Assembly: GCA_001579985.1 (NCBI GenBank)
Contig: LRSR01009113.1
Location: 1-28,554 of the forward strand
DNA length: 28,554 nucleotides
Direction of reading: 5' to 3'
From: Hypsibius dujardini
Taxonomy: Eukaryota; Tardigrada; Eutardigrada; Parachela; Hypsibiidae
The notes under the pieces are model-generated. The model saw nothing but the letters and a program-made list of their open reading frames with translations, was not told the DNA's origin and searched no databases. Positions within the stretch are counted from its first letter, which is position 1. Each line of letters opens with the position of its first letter. Shown one piece after another: positions 1-11,343 of this stretch. The position numbers were made by a program, and so were the translations under genes.

Positions 1-720
1 GGATGAAGATGACGATGACTGAGAAGATGACGTAGACGACGATGATGATGATGTTGATGAAGACGATGACTGAGAGGAGGACGTAGATGACGATGACGAA
101 GACTGAGAGGACGACGTAGACGAGGACGACGAGGATGATGACGAGGACGATGACTGAGATGAGGATGTAGACGACGACGATGATGACTGAGAAGACGACG
201 TAGACGACGATGAAGATGATGATGACGACGACTGAGATGAAGAGGTAGATGACGATGACGACGACTGAGAAGACGACGATGACGATGATGTTGATGACGA
301 TGACGATGATGTTGATGAAGACGATGACGAGGACGAGGACGTAGATGACGACGACGATGACTGAGATGAGGACGTAGACGACGACGACGATGATGATGAC
401 GAGGACGTTGATGACGACGACGATGACTGAGATGAAGACGTAGATGACGATGACGACGACTGAGAAGACGACGATGACGATGATGTTGATGAAGACGATG
501 ACGATGACGAGGACGTAGATGACGACGACGATGACTGAGATGAAGACGTAGATGACGACGACGATGACTGAGATGAGGAGGTAGAGGACGATGACGACGA
601 CTGAGAAGACGACTTGGACGAGAATGAGGACGATGATGAAGAAGATGAAGACGATGACACAACTGAATATGATGAACTGGTTGAGGAAGACGAGCTTGAC
701 GATGATGATGAAGACGATGA
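1..720 (-). repeat. Serine-codon minisatellite inside the coding exon
   Basis: The stretch is GA-rich on the plus strand (gacgatgatgac with ctgag and cgtag interruptions) and TCN-rich on the minus strand. Read on the minus strand in one frame it gives Ser runs broken by Gln (CAG) and Thr (ACG/ACA). Gln codons recur at 33-base steps in many places (plus positions 70/103, 154/187, 232/265, 427/460, 535/568/601), so the basic unit is 11 codons. No stop occurs in this frame, while the plus strand has frequent TGA in one frame and an Asp/Glu shadow reading in another. Confidence 0.75.
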
Positions 721-1984
721 CGAAGATGGGTCTACTGTTGTTGTTGTTGTCGCAGTTGATAAAGTCGGCCCACCTGCAAAATCTCATAAGTTGCATTTGT
801 TCTCAAACATTTGTTTTGAGGTACAGATGCGCGACGAGTCTTTCGCAATACCGAGAGACCGAAATTAAATTGGAGATAGCGGCACTGCATTTCTATTTCA
901 TTTTATCCCGCTGAACTGCCTTGCCGCAATCCGGCAAGATTAGGTACTTCCTAGGCATTTGGTCTACAGACGTAGTTCCTACCCTTAATGAATACGTATA
1001 GGGAATCGCGTAGTTTTTATTCGTTGTCCCAACCCTTTCTCTCTCCAATTAGTCGCTGGGGACCGGCGAGTGGGGGGAGGATCTCGGCTTTCCACAAGCT
1101 ATAACTCATGCAGCGCTAATTCGAGTAGTTATTGTTCGACTGAAACAGGCAAGGTCTTGCGGGATAAATAGTCATTTTGTTAGCAAAATTCCACCCCCCC
1201 CCCAACCGATGAGGTGGCTATTCCCACCCAGGCAAACTCACTCCGGAGCCGGTGCTCAAGGACAAGCAATATGGGCACGGGGGCGCGCGCATCACAATAT
1301 CTAACAAATATGAACTGCGGGACCACAACCAATCAACTTAATCAAACTTAACAATTACGTAATTGCGACCCTTCAACTGTCGTAAGTTTTTTTCTATTTA
1401 ATAAAATAGGGAGTTTAATATAATATAACATATAACTTTTAACTTTAATATAATTTTTTTATGAATAAGACCAAGTCCTACTTGATTGTGGTCGCTGAAT
1501 GGTTGATTTAATTTCTGTCTAGCCATTGGGAAACTTTGAGAGGCTCATAACAACTCAACTAGCTAGATACACTGCCACACCAAAATTATTACTACAACTT
1601 GTAAATTGCGTAATCGCTAAGACTGTTTAATAATATTATAACTGATTAAGGTCTGTAGTTGTTACCTGGATTGGGCGTAATCGGGTCAGGGTTCGGTATA
1701 GTAACCGTAACCGTTCCTGCTGGACCCGGTCCGAAAATACCCCGACCATTCGCTCGCTGGTGACTTAGCTGGCGCACACGATTCACAGGCAATGCTCTCC
1801 GGCTTTTGGTCGTGGTGAGACGTTTCACGACGACAGCACGAGCCTTGTTTTCACGACTTTCCACTGCCGGTGACCTCACGAGGTGTTTCGCGGTACTGGC
1901 TTGCGTTGGTTGCTCGGCTGCCACCAAGACGAGGACGCATGCCGTCCCCGCGACCAGCACAGCAAATAAGATGGATTTATTCAT
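1..1984 (-). CDS. Secreted serine-rich protein, 3' end beyond the window
   Basis: Two exons are proposed: 1984-1666 and 773-1, with the end outside the window. Exon 1 starts at an ATG followed by a hydrophobic stretch (MNKSILFAVLVAGTACVLVL), a good signal peptide, then a basic region with KR and RR pairs and a Gly/Pro-rich end (GIFGPGP, NPDPITPNP). An unspliced reading stops at 1646, but CCAG|gtaaca at 1666/1665 is a credible phase-1 donor. It joins a phase-1 acceptor (ttttgcag) before 773. Exon 2 then reads GPTLSTATTTTTVDPSSS and stays open for about 257 codons to the window edge, almost all Ser with spaced Gln and Thr. The family is not recognised. A mucin-like, adhesive or silk-like role is only a guess from composition. 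The exon link is inferred from matching splice sites and phase. Confidence 0.6.
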
Positions 1985-3132
1985 CGCTCACCTTCAATGT
2001 GAAACTTTTTCGTTGCACGAAAAAAAAACTTCAATCAAAGGTATATTCCGAACTCTGCGAAAAAACTACCACGTATTCTCCAAACTATCCGCCCGCTATA
2101 TTCTGATCCGATATAAATATCGCTCTGTTGGCAGTGCAAAAACAATTTTTTATTTTTCCTACCGCGGAAGTGCCAGGGAAAAAGTTACATAAGGATTGGC
2201 CCTGTCTGTCTGGTCTGTCGTCTGTCTGCCAAATCACGAGCCTGTCTGTTGCTCTTTTTTCTTTTCTTTTTTTTGGACACATACTATAGGCAGCATACAA
2301 TAAACCGGCCAGACTTCACTCAACTAAACCAAAAATTTTGGTCCGTAACTCTCGGCGTTCTTATGCAACGTAAGACGTCGCATTGCTTGTTTTGGGCCAA
2401 TTTTGCAGACAGTGTTTTCTTATGGACTTTCCCGTGACCATGACTGTAGACCGGAAAAATGTATTTAATTTACAATTGGAGACACTGAATTCTCCACTTT
2501 AGCTTTTGTTTCTTAAAAAGATTCGACCATGTTAAACCGATTTTCCGGCAAAAATGAATTATAAATCTGCATAACGTAAAGAAAACATTTTCAACGTGAT
2601 TCAACAGGCTGATCCAACAGGTTGCCCGATTATGTCGGTGCATTAGACAAAAGCCCATTGAAGATTTTTTAGTCGATCAGAAATTAATAACTGAGAATTT
2701 TTAGTTTAGTTTTTTAGTAACTAAAATTTTTAGCCTAATTTAGTCGAAATTAATTCACTAATCTTGGTGTGTTTCTCCCACTTTTATTTTTAGTAACTAA
2801 AAATTTCAGTTTAGTTTTTTAGTCGGCCAAAAAATCTAAAAGCCAAAAATTAGTTCCTAACAATTTTAATCCACTTTGAATTTATTTTTGTCACTCCTAG
2901 TTACTATTAACGGAAGGTTTCACGTTTTTTAACAGAATTCCTTACGCATCAGCAGGGTGAATTTTCATTTACGAATTACTATACATTAAAAAATACTATT
3001 CGTTCCGTTTTACCTCATAAGCGTTATGACATTTCATTCCAAGTTCATATTTACACTATTGCTGCGTCATTAAAAAATTGAATTAATTCCGTTTTTTTTT
3101 TAAATGAGACTTACAAGACAGCAAAATTCAGT
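1985..3132. other. Non-coding spacer
   Basis: No coding region is recognised. It holds an imperfect CTGT microsatellite around 2200-2250 and an AT-rich stretch at about 2660-2890 with repeated forms of tttagttttttagt and aactaaaattttta. Short open frames here lack recognisable domains or a coherent start. Confidence 0.5.
2111..2121 (-). promoter_or_regulatory. Possible TATA box for the serine-rich gene
   Basis: An atatttatat motif on the minus strand lies about 130 bases before the ATG at 1984. Position and composition fit a TATA box, but the surroundings are AT-rich and no initiator is visible, so this is weak. Confidence 0.25.
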
Positions 3133-3232
3133 GCGGACAGTGCGGTAGTCTGTCTTTAGACCAAACAATAGAGGCATGATTGATGATCGAATCACCTGCA
3201 TAAAAGACTGCGCGTTCTGCCTTGAGCAATCC
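3133..3232 (+). repeat. Dispersed direct repeat, copy 1
   Basis: About 100 bases match 4209-4312 in the same orientation, sharing ggacagtgc, agaccaaacaa, catgattgatgat and actgcgcgttctgccttgag. Identity is about 80-85% by eye. No terminal inverted repeats or coding content were seen, so the class is unknown. Confidence 0.75.
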
Positions 3233-4208
3233 ACGGGGAAATATATTATTCCCGCGGAAATTTCCGGCGTTCGAAATAAACGCAATTGCTGACACGATCT
3301 ATTATTACCGTATGCTCGCAATCTCAAGGTACAGCAAAGCCCCGCCTCCCTCGGTATGGCCCTGCACTCGATTGAACGTTCAATCTAATTCACTCTTCTC
3401 TGATTGGTTGATTTCGTATAGCTTAAAAGTTGTTTTAGATTGATTGATTGTTCAGTCGTGCTTTTCCGTAAATTGTTCCCTACAGTGCTAATTTCGTGAA
3501 CGGCACTGAATAGGCACGGCCCGAGCTGGTTAAAAGTCACGCGTAGGGCAGAAAAGTTCCCTTGAGGTCGCGAGCATACGGTATGGTCGATACTTCACAT
3601 AGCACATCCGTGTTCGAGCAGTAGAGCTACAACATTATCGTTTCAATTCAACAGATGATAAACGAAAGTTTTTGCGCTTGAAATGTGAGTCTTCACTCGT
3701 GTTACATCTATCAGTTTGGTAACTTTCCAAATCAGCCAAGCTTAGAGAATGCAAAACTAAGCTAAGCTAAAGAGAAATAAACCGAAACTAAATTAAAACT
3801 TTATTAACCAATTTCTTAGCTTTAGTTTATTTATAAGCGTGCAAAAACTAAACTGAATTTTTTATTTACTAAACATTTAAATGGAAAAAACCAAGAAAAC
3901 TAATGCCAGTCAACTAATTTCGATGAAAATTAGCTTAACCTAACAGTTTTATTTACTAAACAAACTAAATTAAAAATCATTGCCTAACAAAACTGATTAC
4001 GCAATTAATACAAAAAATCCATGAACATTAGATTAAGAATTAGGAAAGAACACATGTATACGACATCCCAAGACAAAAAATTTTAAGATGCGCTTCCATG
4101 TGAGGTGAAGTCGATTTTTCTTAATTTGTCTTTGTCGTTGAAACTACCTTCGGATCCATACAATACGAGCTGAACTGGACACGTTCCGCAAGTATTTGTG
4201 CCCGCTTA

Positions 4209-4312
4209 ACGGACAGTGCTTTAGTCTGCCTTCAGACCAAACAACAAACAGAGACATGATTGATGATTGAATCACCTGTTTACGAGACTGCGCGTTCTGC
4301 CTTGAGCAGTCC
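4209..4312 (+). repeat. Dispersed direct repeat, copy 2
   Basis: Partner of 3133-3232. The differences are scattered substitutions plus a few added bases near 4240. Confidence 0.75.
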
Positions 4313-4372
4313 AATCGTTGGCAGCAAGAATTGTGGGATGGTTTCCAGTAATTTCCAGAAGCTTCTGTCTAG

Positions 4373-4416
4373 CGTGATTGTCACTCGAACGTCGCGTGAT
4401 TGCCACTCGAACGTCG
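4373..4416 (+). repeat. 22-bp tandem repeat, two units
   Basis: The unit cgtgattgtcactcgaacgt plus cg occurs twice in a row with one substitution (t/c) and is followed by a partial third (cgtgcg). Confidence 0.85.
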
Positions 4417-5659
4417 CGTGCGTTTAATAAAGGCATAGATCATAAAGAATGAGGTCCGGCAATGAGAATTCAGATCCACCAAAAATCAATTCAGGCACTG
4501 TGGAACAATTTCCTAACCACACGAGAAGAGAAACATGGTTTGGTGATTACACCAACTCTTGAAAACTTGAAGTTTCGATTTCTTGCGTATTAATTTTCAT
4601 CGCTCAAATTACCCAAATGATCTTTCCTATATTGCACTGCATTCTTAGTAAAAAAAAAACTAAATTTTGACTGAGACCTAACCTGTCGCAGTATTTGTTT
4701 CAAAAGGAAAATTACCATTTTCCAGTTAGTAGTTTTCAAGTAATAGTGAAAAGTTTCCCAACAATGATGGATTTAACATTGAAAGAGTTTGAGCGGGAAC
4801 TTTGATCACGCTCGCCGCAACTGGTATTTGGTCGTTCCTTAAAGGCAAAGTCGCATGTGTTCGAAGTGGCATTGTCTCAGCTCTCGATATTTTCTCGAAA
4901 CAGCGTGGAATTATAATCTTCTGAAGTGCTTTCCTTGAAACATCTTGTGCGATATCTTTTGTAATACCTTTATTCGCCATTTTTTAAAAGGCACTTTCGC
5001 GTCGTCTAGATCGCAGTCAAGGTTGGGTGCGCTGACGCCGACGCCTGCAGCGAAATTGTAACAGTTGTTTATGCCAAGAACTGTGCTTCAACAGCAAGTC
5101 TTTCTTTACAGTCACGAGCCTGATGAATGAAGCTACACAATCTAAGCTCCGGGGTGCGAAAAAGACTCATTCTTCGCTCAGCTCGAAGACAAACTTCTGG
5201 CAGCACACAAGATTTCGGTACGTGGGTTTAACTACCCAGACTCGACACTGTAAAATGGACAATATGTAACCCGATGATGCAGAAACTAACAATCGAAGAC
5301 CTGACCAGACTTGCGAGAATCGGACAATCAATTTTGGATCTTTTTTCCGACGCAGGGAAACTCAAAAACGATGTCTTTCAGTGCCGCTTGATTCAGCAGC
5401 ATCTTCCATTCGAATATAAATCCTGGCTTTTGCATTTACATGTAGATCTCTTCATAGTTCAAGGCCTGCATGGGTGACAATGCTCTAGTTACGAACACAT
5501 GCAACACTTTTTCACCCTAAACTAAACTTGAAAAGGTCCCACTCTATGCAGATGACGATGACATGAGATCTGGCCGCCGCTTTGTAGGCGTTGTGGCATA
5601 CGATCACACGGTCGCGCGCTGTAACGGCAAAGAGGATATAAAGCAACGTTCTGGGAGTC
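4417..5659. other. Spacer without a supported gene
   Basis: Two short open frames (minus 4980-4726, plus 5274-5477) have no recognised motif and no clear exon partners. Nothing else was identified. Confidence 0.4.
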
Positions 5660-5700
5660 AAGGGTTCGTCAAGGGTTCGTCAAGGGTTCGTCAAGGGTCC
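5660..5700 (+). repeat. 11-bp tandem repeat
   Basis: aagggttcgtc is repeated three times perfectly, followed by a partial copy (aagggtcc) that runs into the left end of a foldback element. Confidence 0.85.
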
Positions 5701-6142
5701 TTACAATTTGGAACCAGGACCTTTTATGAAAGGGCTAGGGGCGTGCAAAGGGGTGAAATGAATTTTACTTCAAAATGGGAAATAAAAATATGCTGATTGT
5801 TCTTGATGACTTGAAACCTGTAAGAGTCTGGGGGACTGATTTCAAAATTCCCGGTATTTCAAAACATTTTCAGAAACTTTGGCTCTTCCCTTAAATTTGT
5901 AATTTATTAAAGGCATCCAAGTAATAGCAACAAATGTCAAGTAAAAAACGTTCGCTCCGAAGTGTTTGAAAATGTTTTGGAATTCCAGGTTGCTCTTGGA
6001 GTTCAGATGTCACACGTCCCGACATGATCACACCCTCAACATGTTCAGGAACAAAAAAACCGAATTTAGGACTCAATTTTGCCCATCTGCCCACCCCTTG
6101 CCCTAAAATGAGCGCCCATTGTTCCAACTTGTAAGGACCCTA
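5694..6142. mobile_element. Foldback (long inverted-repeat) element
   Basis: The two ends read as inverted copies: agggtccttacaatttggaac on the left against gttccaacttgtaaggaccct on the right. The match continues inward over most of each half, for example tttcaaaacattttcagaaac near 5860 against the complement of gtgtttgaaaatgttttgg near 5965. The whole unit is about 450 bases with arms near 200 bases and little loop. No transposase frame is present, so it is non-autonomous. Its arms resemble those of 11344-11690. Confidence 0.7.
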
Positions 6143-7148
6143 AGCGAGTCCCTGATTGACATGCTAAATAGATTTTAACTTCATTCCGAGTCCCTGATCA
6201 GTTTCTTACAAGGTCGACTCCATCTTTAGATCACTGCGAAGCGAAATCTCATTTAAAGTGGCACTCTGGCAAACTGTGTAATTAATTCGATCAATCTCAC
6301 CTCACGATGACATGCTCCAGCACTTCGGAATCATAGATGGTGGCCCTTGCCCCTTCCCAGCGAATCCTGGCGCCGAATCTCTCGAACCGAAGGATGAACT
6401 TTTCTGTAATGGTACAACCTGGTGAAGGACTCAATTGCGCAAACACCACTATCATTACCCAAATTACACAAATATACGGTGGAATTGAATGTCGAATACA
6501 CGTGGAGATCTATAGTTTCCAGTGTGGATTCCAGACGACGTAACGATAGCATTCCAATTGGAGACTCCAGTCACGCGACAAATTCCATTAAGAAAAGCGC
6601 TTTCCTTTTTACCCGCAAACTTAGTTGTTACTCAGGCAACTAGATCTTCCTTTACTTCATAAAATTCTTAACTTAATTCTAGACAAATATTTCAGTCAGG
6701 CTGTTTGAAATAAATCACGAATCAGGTAAGATACGACTGTGTGAAGTTGAATTTCACACCGTTTTCCCAATCACTTCAAGCCTGAGAAACTGGCGTGATC
6801 AAGTTCACTACTTCCACCTGGTATTGTGTGCTAACTGCCCTGTTGAGTCAAGCGATCCCTTGATCAGGCATATAATGTTGTTACATTTCCGAATTCTCAA
6901 ACTGATGCCAACAGCCTTTCTGTGTTTACTCATCCACAGACACACAGCCATTTACGTGATTAGCAATATATGCCATAACTGAACAGGAGTCACAAAACGC
7001 ACTTCGAGTATGCCAGATTTACATAACTGCAAAACAAAACAAAACGAAATCTTAAGCTTATGCTCCAAAAAGAATTATTGCAGCGGCGTTCTATGAAAAT
7101 GATTGAAACAGTTTGAGCAGAACCCTCACGGTGTTCTCTCATGGATGT
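6143..7148. other. Spacer downstream of the chitinase gene
   Basis: No coding region recognised. Overlapping short frames at 6331-6643 lie on both strands and show no domain. The chitinase 3' untranslated region must lie in the right part. Confidence 0.4.
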
Positions 7149-9776
7149 TCAGGCACGGATACAGATAGATTGGCCTGACTGAATCTTGTTCGCATCACCG
7201 ACGCTGGGGTTGAGGGTCAGAAGTTGATCTACCGTCATCCCGTTGTTCTTCCCAATCAGCCAGAGCGATTCTCCCCACTTGATCGTGTAGGTCTGGGAGC
7301 AACCGTTTCTTATTGGCGCGGGCTTCAAAACAGCGTCGCCATTGGCCTTGCCTCCACTTTGGCTGCCAGCAGCAAATGTCGGAATGACACAATCACATGC
7401 ATTCGAACACTGCGCTTCACCCACAAACAACCCGAACGCTTTGAGCACGTCTTGATACATCTGAAGGCGTTTCCGAGCTCCCGTCGGGTTGGACGCGGAA
7501 CTTCCGCATTCGATCCCGCCGTTGATCTTCATAATTGTCGTGCCGAAATTCCCCTCCTGCACGCCGGGAGCGCCGTGCACGTGGGCGGACCAGTACCAGA
7601 AGGCGGTGTCCCAGGAGATCATGTCGTTGCTTTTCACCTGATCAGGATCATTTGAAAGCCGGAGGTCTCCATACAGGGCCATCGATGCATTTTTATAGTT
7701 GTAATCCCTAGACGTAAAAAGTATGAAAAGTCAACGTTTCTTCCATTAGGGAAAATTTCATTTAAAAATATAAGCTCTGAATAATTATTGTCTGAAAAAT
7801 TATCTTGCAATTACGAGTCTAGAAAAATCGTCAGTGAATTTCCTAATCATTCAGTTCAGTGGTTATAAATTAAATATTCGTATACGGAAACTTAAGCTCC
7901 TTTCTTATCGCGCAAGTGTGCATTAAATTGGGCGTGAAGTTTACGAACTGATGCAGACTGACAAGAAATTGAAATAAAACACGCAATTTGTGGGAACCAG
8001 TTATTGTCCTCCATTAACCGGTTCACGCCCAGTGTCGTCAAATGACATGGCGACCTCCGAAGTTTTACACAAAGATGGTTTGAACGATTTCGCTGAATTC
8101 ACTGATTTTCAAAGTTACATCATACATACACACACTACACTTACACAACCACCTGACCACCCCCTGCTCCGCCTCTTTTGCCCATACCTCGGACCCTTCT
8201 GTGTACTCAATCTTGTCGTTGATTGTAGGTCCACTCACCAAGTCAGCTGGATGTAGCCTCGTCCGTGATAATTCTTTCCTGGCACACCGACTGTGTTAGG
8301 ATAAGTGCCCGGAGCTGGTGGTCCCCATTCCTCCTTGGTCTTTAAACCGGCTGACTCATGAATGACATTAGCCAGAAACATGGCCAGCTCTCGCTTTGTT
8401 GTAATCTGCCCGTTCACCGCACGGGCGACAAAATTTCGATATTGCTCGTCTGAAGGGGTAACACCAAAGCCCCCGGCCGACGTGACGGCAGTAATGAATT
8501 CCTCCTTCGAACACAACGCATCCGGAAGGGACGAGGAAACGAAAATTGGGATTGAAGATGACTGAGATCCTGATGATGAATCCGACTTGGACGGGGCTGC
8601 AATGGCGCTGCTGCCTGATGGCCGGCAGAATCCCCAGGCTGCACCGGGACCCTTATCGCAGGCCAGATCACCACAGCAAGTGATGGTTGTGGAGCAACCT
8701 TCCTCTCTCAATCGACATCCTCTCACCTTTAAAAAGAAAATTTAGAAACTTTCATCGAATAAATAATCCCTCCCCCCCCCACTTACTTACTTAGGAAGAT
8801 TTTCGAGGAGGAACTCTAAATGTCTAAATGTCTCCGCTTTATATTTTTTTAATAGAACTTATGATTAGTTTTAAAATTAATTTCTTTGGTCAGAATATAA
8901 CAGCCGTTTTTTGCCAGAATTTCAAAGTTGGGACAGCACTGCAAGATTTTATTTTCCATGAATTTGATTATAAAAACTTCAAGTTTGAGAAATGGGGAAA
9001 TTTAAAAACTTTTGACAATGTCCTTCGCAAAGTTCAATTTGATATTGATTTGGCATTAGCAGAATTTTTCTTTACGTCAGGGGGCGGAACTACAGATCAC
9101 TGTCGAGCCCGATCGGATTGATGCTCTAAAAATGACTCATAGCTCAGCTCCCTGACACCCAAAAAAAGATTTTGCTAGTGCCATAGGATTTTAAAGTGAT
9201 TTTTGAGAGAGATTTAGAATCAAAGTTTGTTAAATTAAATTATTCTGCAGAAACGAAGTTACTACGGTCAAAATCAGGGAAAATAAATTGTTTCATCGCT
9301 TTGCAACCTTTTCCACACCTTATCAATAAAACTAGTTTTGAATATCGCCATAATTACAGTTTTATTAACAAAATTTAAAACGGAGACATTCTTGGTTTTC
9401 TCTCTAGAAATCATTACAAGTTAGTGTCAAATATACATTTTACATAGGCAAACAAACTGATTTTCCTTTTAAATGGTTGCGTTTAGACTTTAATGAAACG
9501 TATGTTTTATAATCCCAACACAAGCATAGTGTTTATATTAAAAGTCAAAACGGATGATATTTTGTTTAGAATCTAATTTCAAATGTTGAAGATTCGGTTT
9601 TTTCTAGTAAGTAAATTAATGTGTTTATTTCATGAGTATAACCAGTACACTTGAAGGTGTTCTATTATAGTAATCACAGATAAAAGGAAACTCTAACGCA
9701 AGATTACATATATAATACTGACCAGTTGGGAAACGATGGCCACGACAATCATCAGGAAAACACTCTTCCAAGTCAT
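7149..9776 (-). CDS. Secreted GH19 chitinase with cysteine-knot-like and LysM domains
   Basis: Exons 9776-9723, 8726-8239 and 7707-7149 total 1101 bases (366 residues). It should hydrolyse beta-1,4 links of chitin outside the cell. Residues 1-18 are a hydrophobic signal peptide on their own exon. Residues 22-52 show C-x6-C-x5-CC-x4-C-x10-C, the spacing of a knottin-like domain. A Ser-rich linker follows. The GH19 catalytic domain starts near 85, with HES at 141-143 (Glu142 as the likely acid), YHGRGYIQLTW at 171-181 and NGGIEC at 243-248. LysM, which binds chitin or peptidoglycan, spans 320-366. Intron 2 splits Trp181 (TG|G) and joins QLT-W-DYNY as the family requires. Intron 1 is chosen because donor and acceptor are both phase 0 and the exon is shared with the expansin gene. 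GH19 is mainly a plant and bacterial family, so transfer is possible; this is inference. Confidence 0.88.
8827..9390. mobile_element. Non-autonomous TIR element (family 1, copy 1) in chitinase intron 1
   Basis: The left end is aatgtctccgctttatatt, and the right end carries aaaacggagacatt, its inverse. The interior resembles the interior of 25159-25969, with shared cagaattt, aaagttggga, gggcggaactac and gagcccgatcgga. The reading frames inside it have no recognisable protein. Confidence 0.65.
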
Positions 9777-9873
9777 GTTCCTAAAGTGTCGAGTGAGAAA
9801 AACAGATGTAAAAAGTGTCAATTCAAACAAGAGAAAAACAATTTGGATTGCTAATGTCCCAATAGTTTGTAGT
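9710..9873 (-). repeat. Leader plus signal-peptide-exon cassette, chitinase copy
   Basis: Reverse complement of 14349-14513. The shared unit has about 98 bases of 5' leader, the 54-base first coding exon and the first 12-13 bases of the intron (gtcagtattata). I count 11 substitutions and one single-base gap in about 165 positions. Four substitutions and the gap are in the leader; seven substitutions are in the exon. Confidence 0.92.
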
Positions 9874-9896
9874 AAAATTTTGGTTGTTAGACAACC

Positions 9897-9908
9897 GCTT
9901 TTATATTA
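9897..9908 (-). promoter_or_regulatory. Likely TATA box of the chitinase gene
   Basis: Minus strand taatataaaag lies about 125 bases before the ATG at 9776 and about 25-30 bases before the point where homology with the expansin leader stops. That spacing fits a transcription start near 9870. Confidence 0.45.
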
Positions 9909-10242
9909 CATGCTGTCCATATTAGCGTTTCCCCAAATTTGAGGTCTAATGTGTGTTTGTGTGTGATGAAACGGATATCATATCATAGATCGTGATCGTA
10001 CAACATTCTTACTGCAACAACAATTGTGGCACGCTGCTACTGCAGCCAATCGGACCGGTTCTATCGTTAGCAAGCTCGGGATCGGGATTGAAGTCCAAAA
10101 TCCAAGCAACACTACATCGAATGAAAACACTGAGGGCAGATTGGTTATTTGTGTAAATGAGCGTGAGATGTTCGGTGGTCACACCAGAGCCTCGTTAAGG
10201 GTGCATACAGGGCGGAACCAGAACCCCTCACGGTAGGACCAG

Positions 10243-11327
10243 CCCTACGGATAACTTTTGACTGGTTCCGGTTTGGATACAACCTGTTTTGACCATGTTA
10301 AAACAGGCTGGAATCCAGTCAAAATAGCTGAATGAAGAGACTGGAATGTTGCATGACTTCCAGCCTATATACGACACTGACTGATCTAGCTAGAAGACAG
10401 GCTGAATGCAGCCTGGGTCCCTATGCGAATTTAACATGGGTCGGCCCTATACTAAGCTGGTTTCCACCCTGTTGTTGTCAGCGATTCGGTCAATTAAAAA
10501 TTGCATTGCCCTATGGGCGTGTCTTTTATAGACCAATGGAAATGCTCGATTATTTAACGGGAATTTGCCCAGGCCACATTCAAATTCAAATTCACATTCA
10601 AAGCAAAAGAACTAAACTAACATTGCCAAAATATTAGATTGAGATTCGAGCTAAAGCGGTAGAGTAACGAAGTTTGGGAAGTTAAACCGTAGAAATATGA
10701 GATCCCATTTCTGTTGCAGGCTTGCAGAGCGATTTGCCAAAAAAAGCACGTTTCTTTACAAGAACTGAATCCGAAACCTCTGCTGAAAATAACTTATTAG
10801 CAATCTAAAGATCAAAATTTGAAGTGGGAACTTCACGCACCGAGCAGGCGAAGGCGAGACGTTGTAAACCGTTGGATCCAGCCATCTTCCACACAGCAAC
10901 AACAACAAAACAGGAACACGAATCCTCTGATGTCTCATAATACTAGTGCGCACATGATTCAATAACAGATTAATTGATTGCAATACACGCAAAATGAAGT
11001 GATATTCATGAATTTTTAAGAGAACAAAAGCAGTAGATTAGTATTTTCAACGCCAGGCGAAGCAAGACAATTCTGAACTGAATTCCAAGACCCAAACCAA
11101 GCCACGCGGTCTGCACACGGAACTAATTTCCCGCGTCATTTGCAAACTTTCAAGAGAGATGTCTTGCACGGGGCGGAAAATTTTAAAAGTATAGCCTGTA
11201 TTCTAGGCTACATTGCCACGAAAATACAAACTGGGCGCATCCAGCTTAAAAACAAGCTGATTCCAGCTCTTTGACAGGCTTATTACAGTGTTCAGCCTGG
11301 AATCTAGTCTGAGAGTTATCCGTAGGG
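10243..11327. mobile_element. TIR element of about 1.1 kb
   Basis: It is bounded by a perfect 13-base inverted repeat: ccctacggataac at the left end and gttatccgtaggg at the right. Both subterminal regions carry repeated gcctgg/ccaggc and ggctggaatccag-like motifs. No transposase is visible. A separate dispersed repeat (10641-11150) lies inside. No clear target-site duplication was seen. Confidence 0.65.
10641..11150 (+). repeat. Dispersed ~500-bp repeat, copy A
   Basis: Matches 18950-19436 in the same orientation. Shared blocks include gaagtttggga, ccgaaacctctgctgaaaat, aacttattagcaatctaaag, ttcaacgccaggcgaagcaa and gaattccaag. Identity is about 80% by eye with small gaps. It contains no open frame of note. 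Confidence 0.85.
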
Positions 11328-11343
11328 AGGGAGTGGGCAAAGG

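Noticed and set aside
591-914. Plus-strand acidic or Met/Thr-rich small proteins in the GA-rich repeat
   Set aside because: They are shadows of the minus-strand serine frame. The opposite strand has a signal-peptide exon, matching splice phase and a much longer open stretch.
1646-1984. A complete 112-residue secreted peptide precursor with dibasic sites
   Set aside because: Possible as an unspliced form, but the phase-1 donor at 1665 and the matching acceptor at 774 make a spliced longer protein more likely. I saw no repeated neuropeptide or amidation motif.
4726-4980. 84-residue minus-strand frame (MANKGITKDIAQDVSRK...)
   Set aside because: It has a normal ATG but no recognised family, splice partner or conservation evidence; left unannotated.
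5274-5477. 67-residue plus-strand frame containing IEDLTRLARIGQSILDLF
   Set aside because: Slightly protein-like, but no domain, signal peptide or neighbouring exon supports it.
8828-9121. 97-residue frame in the chitinase intron
   Set aside because: It lies inside a non-autonomous TIR element and resembles AT-rich noncoding translation.
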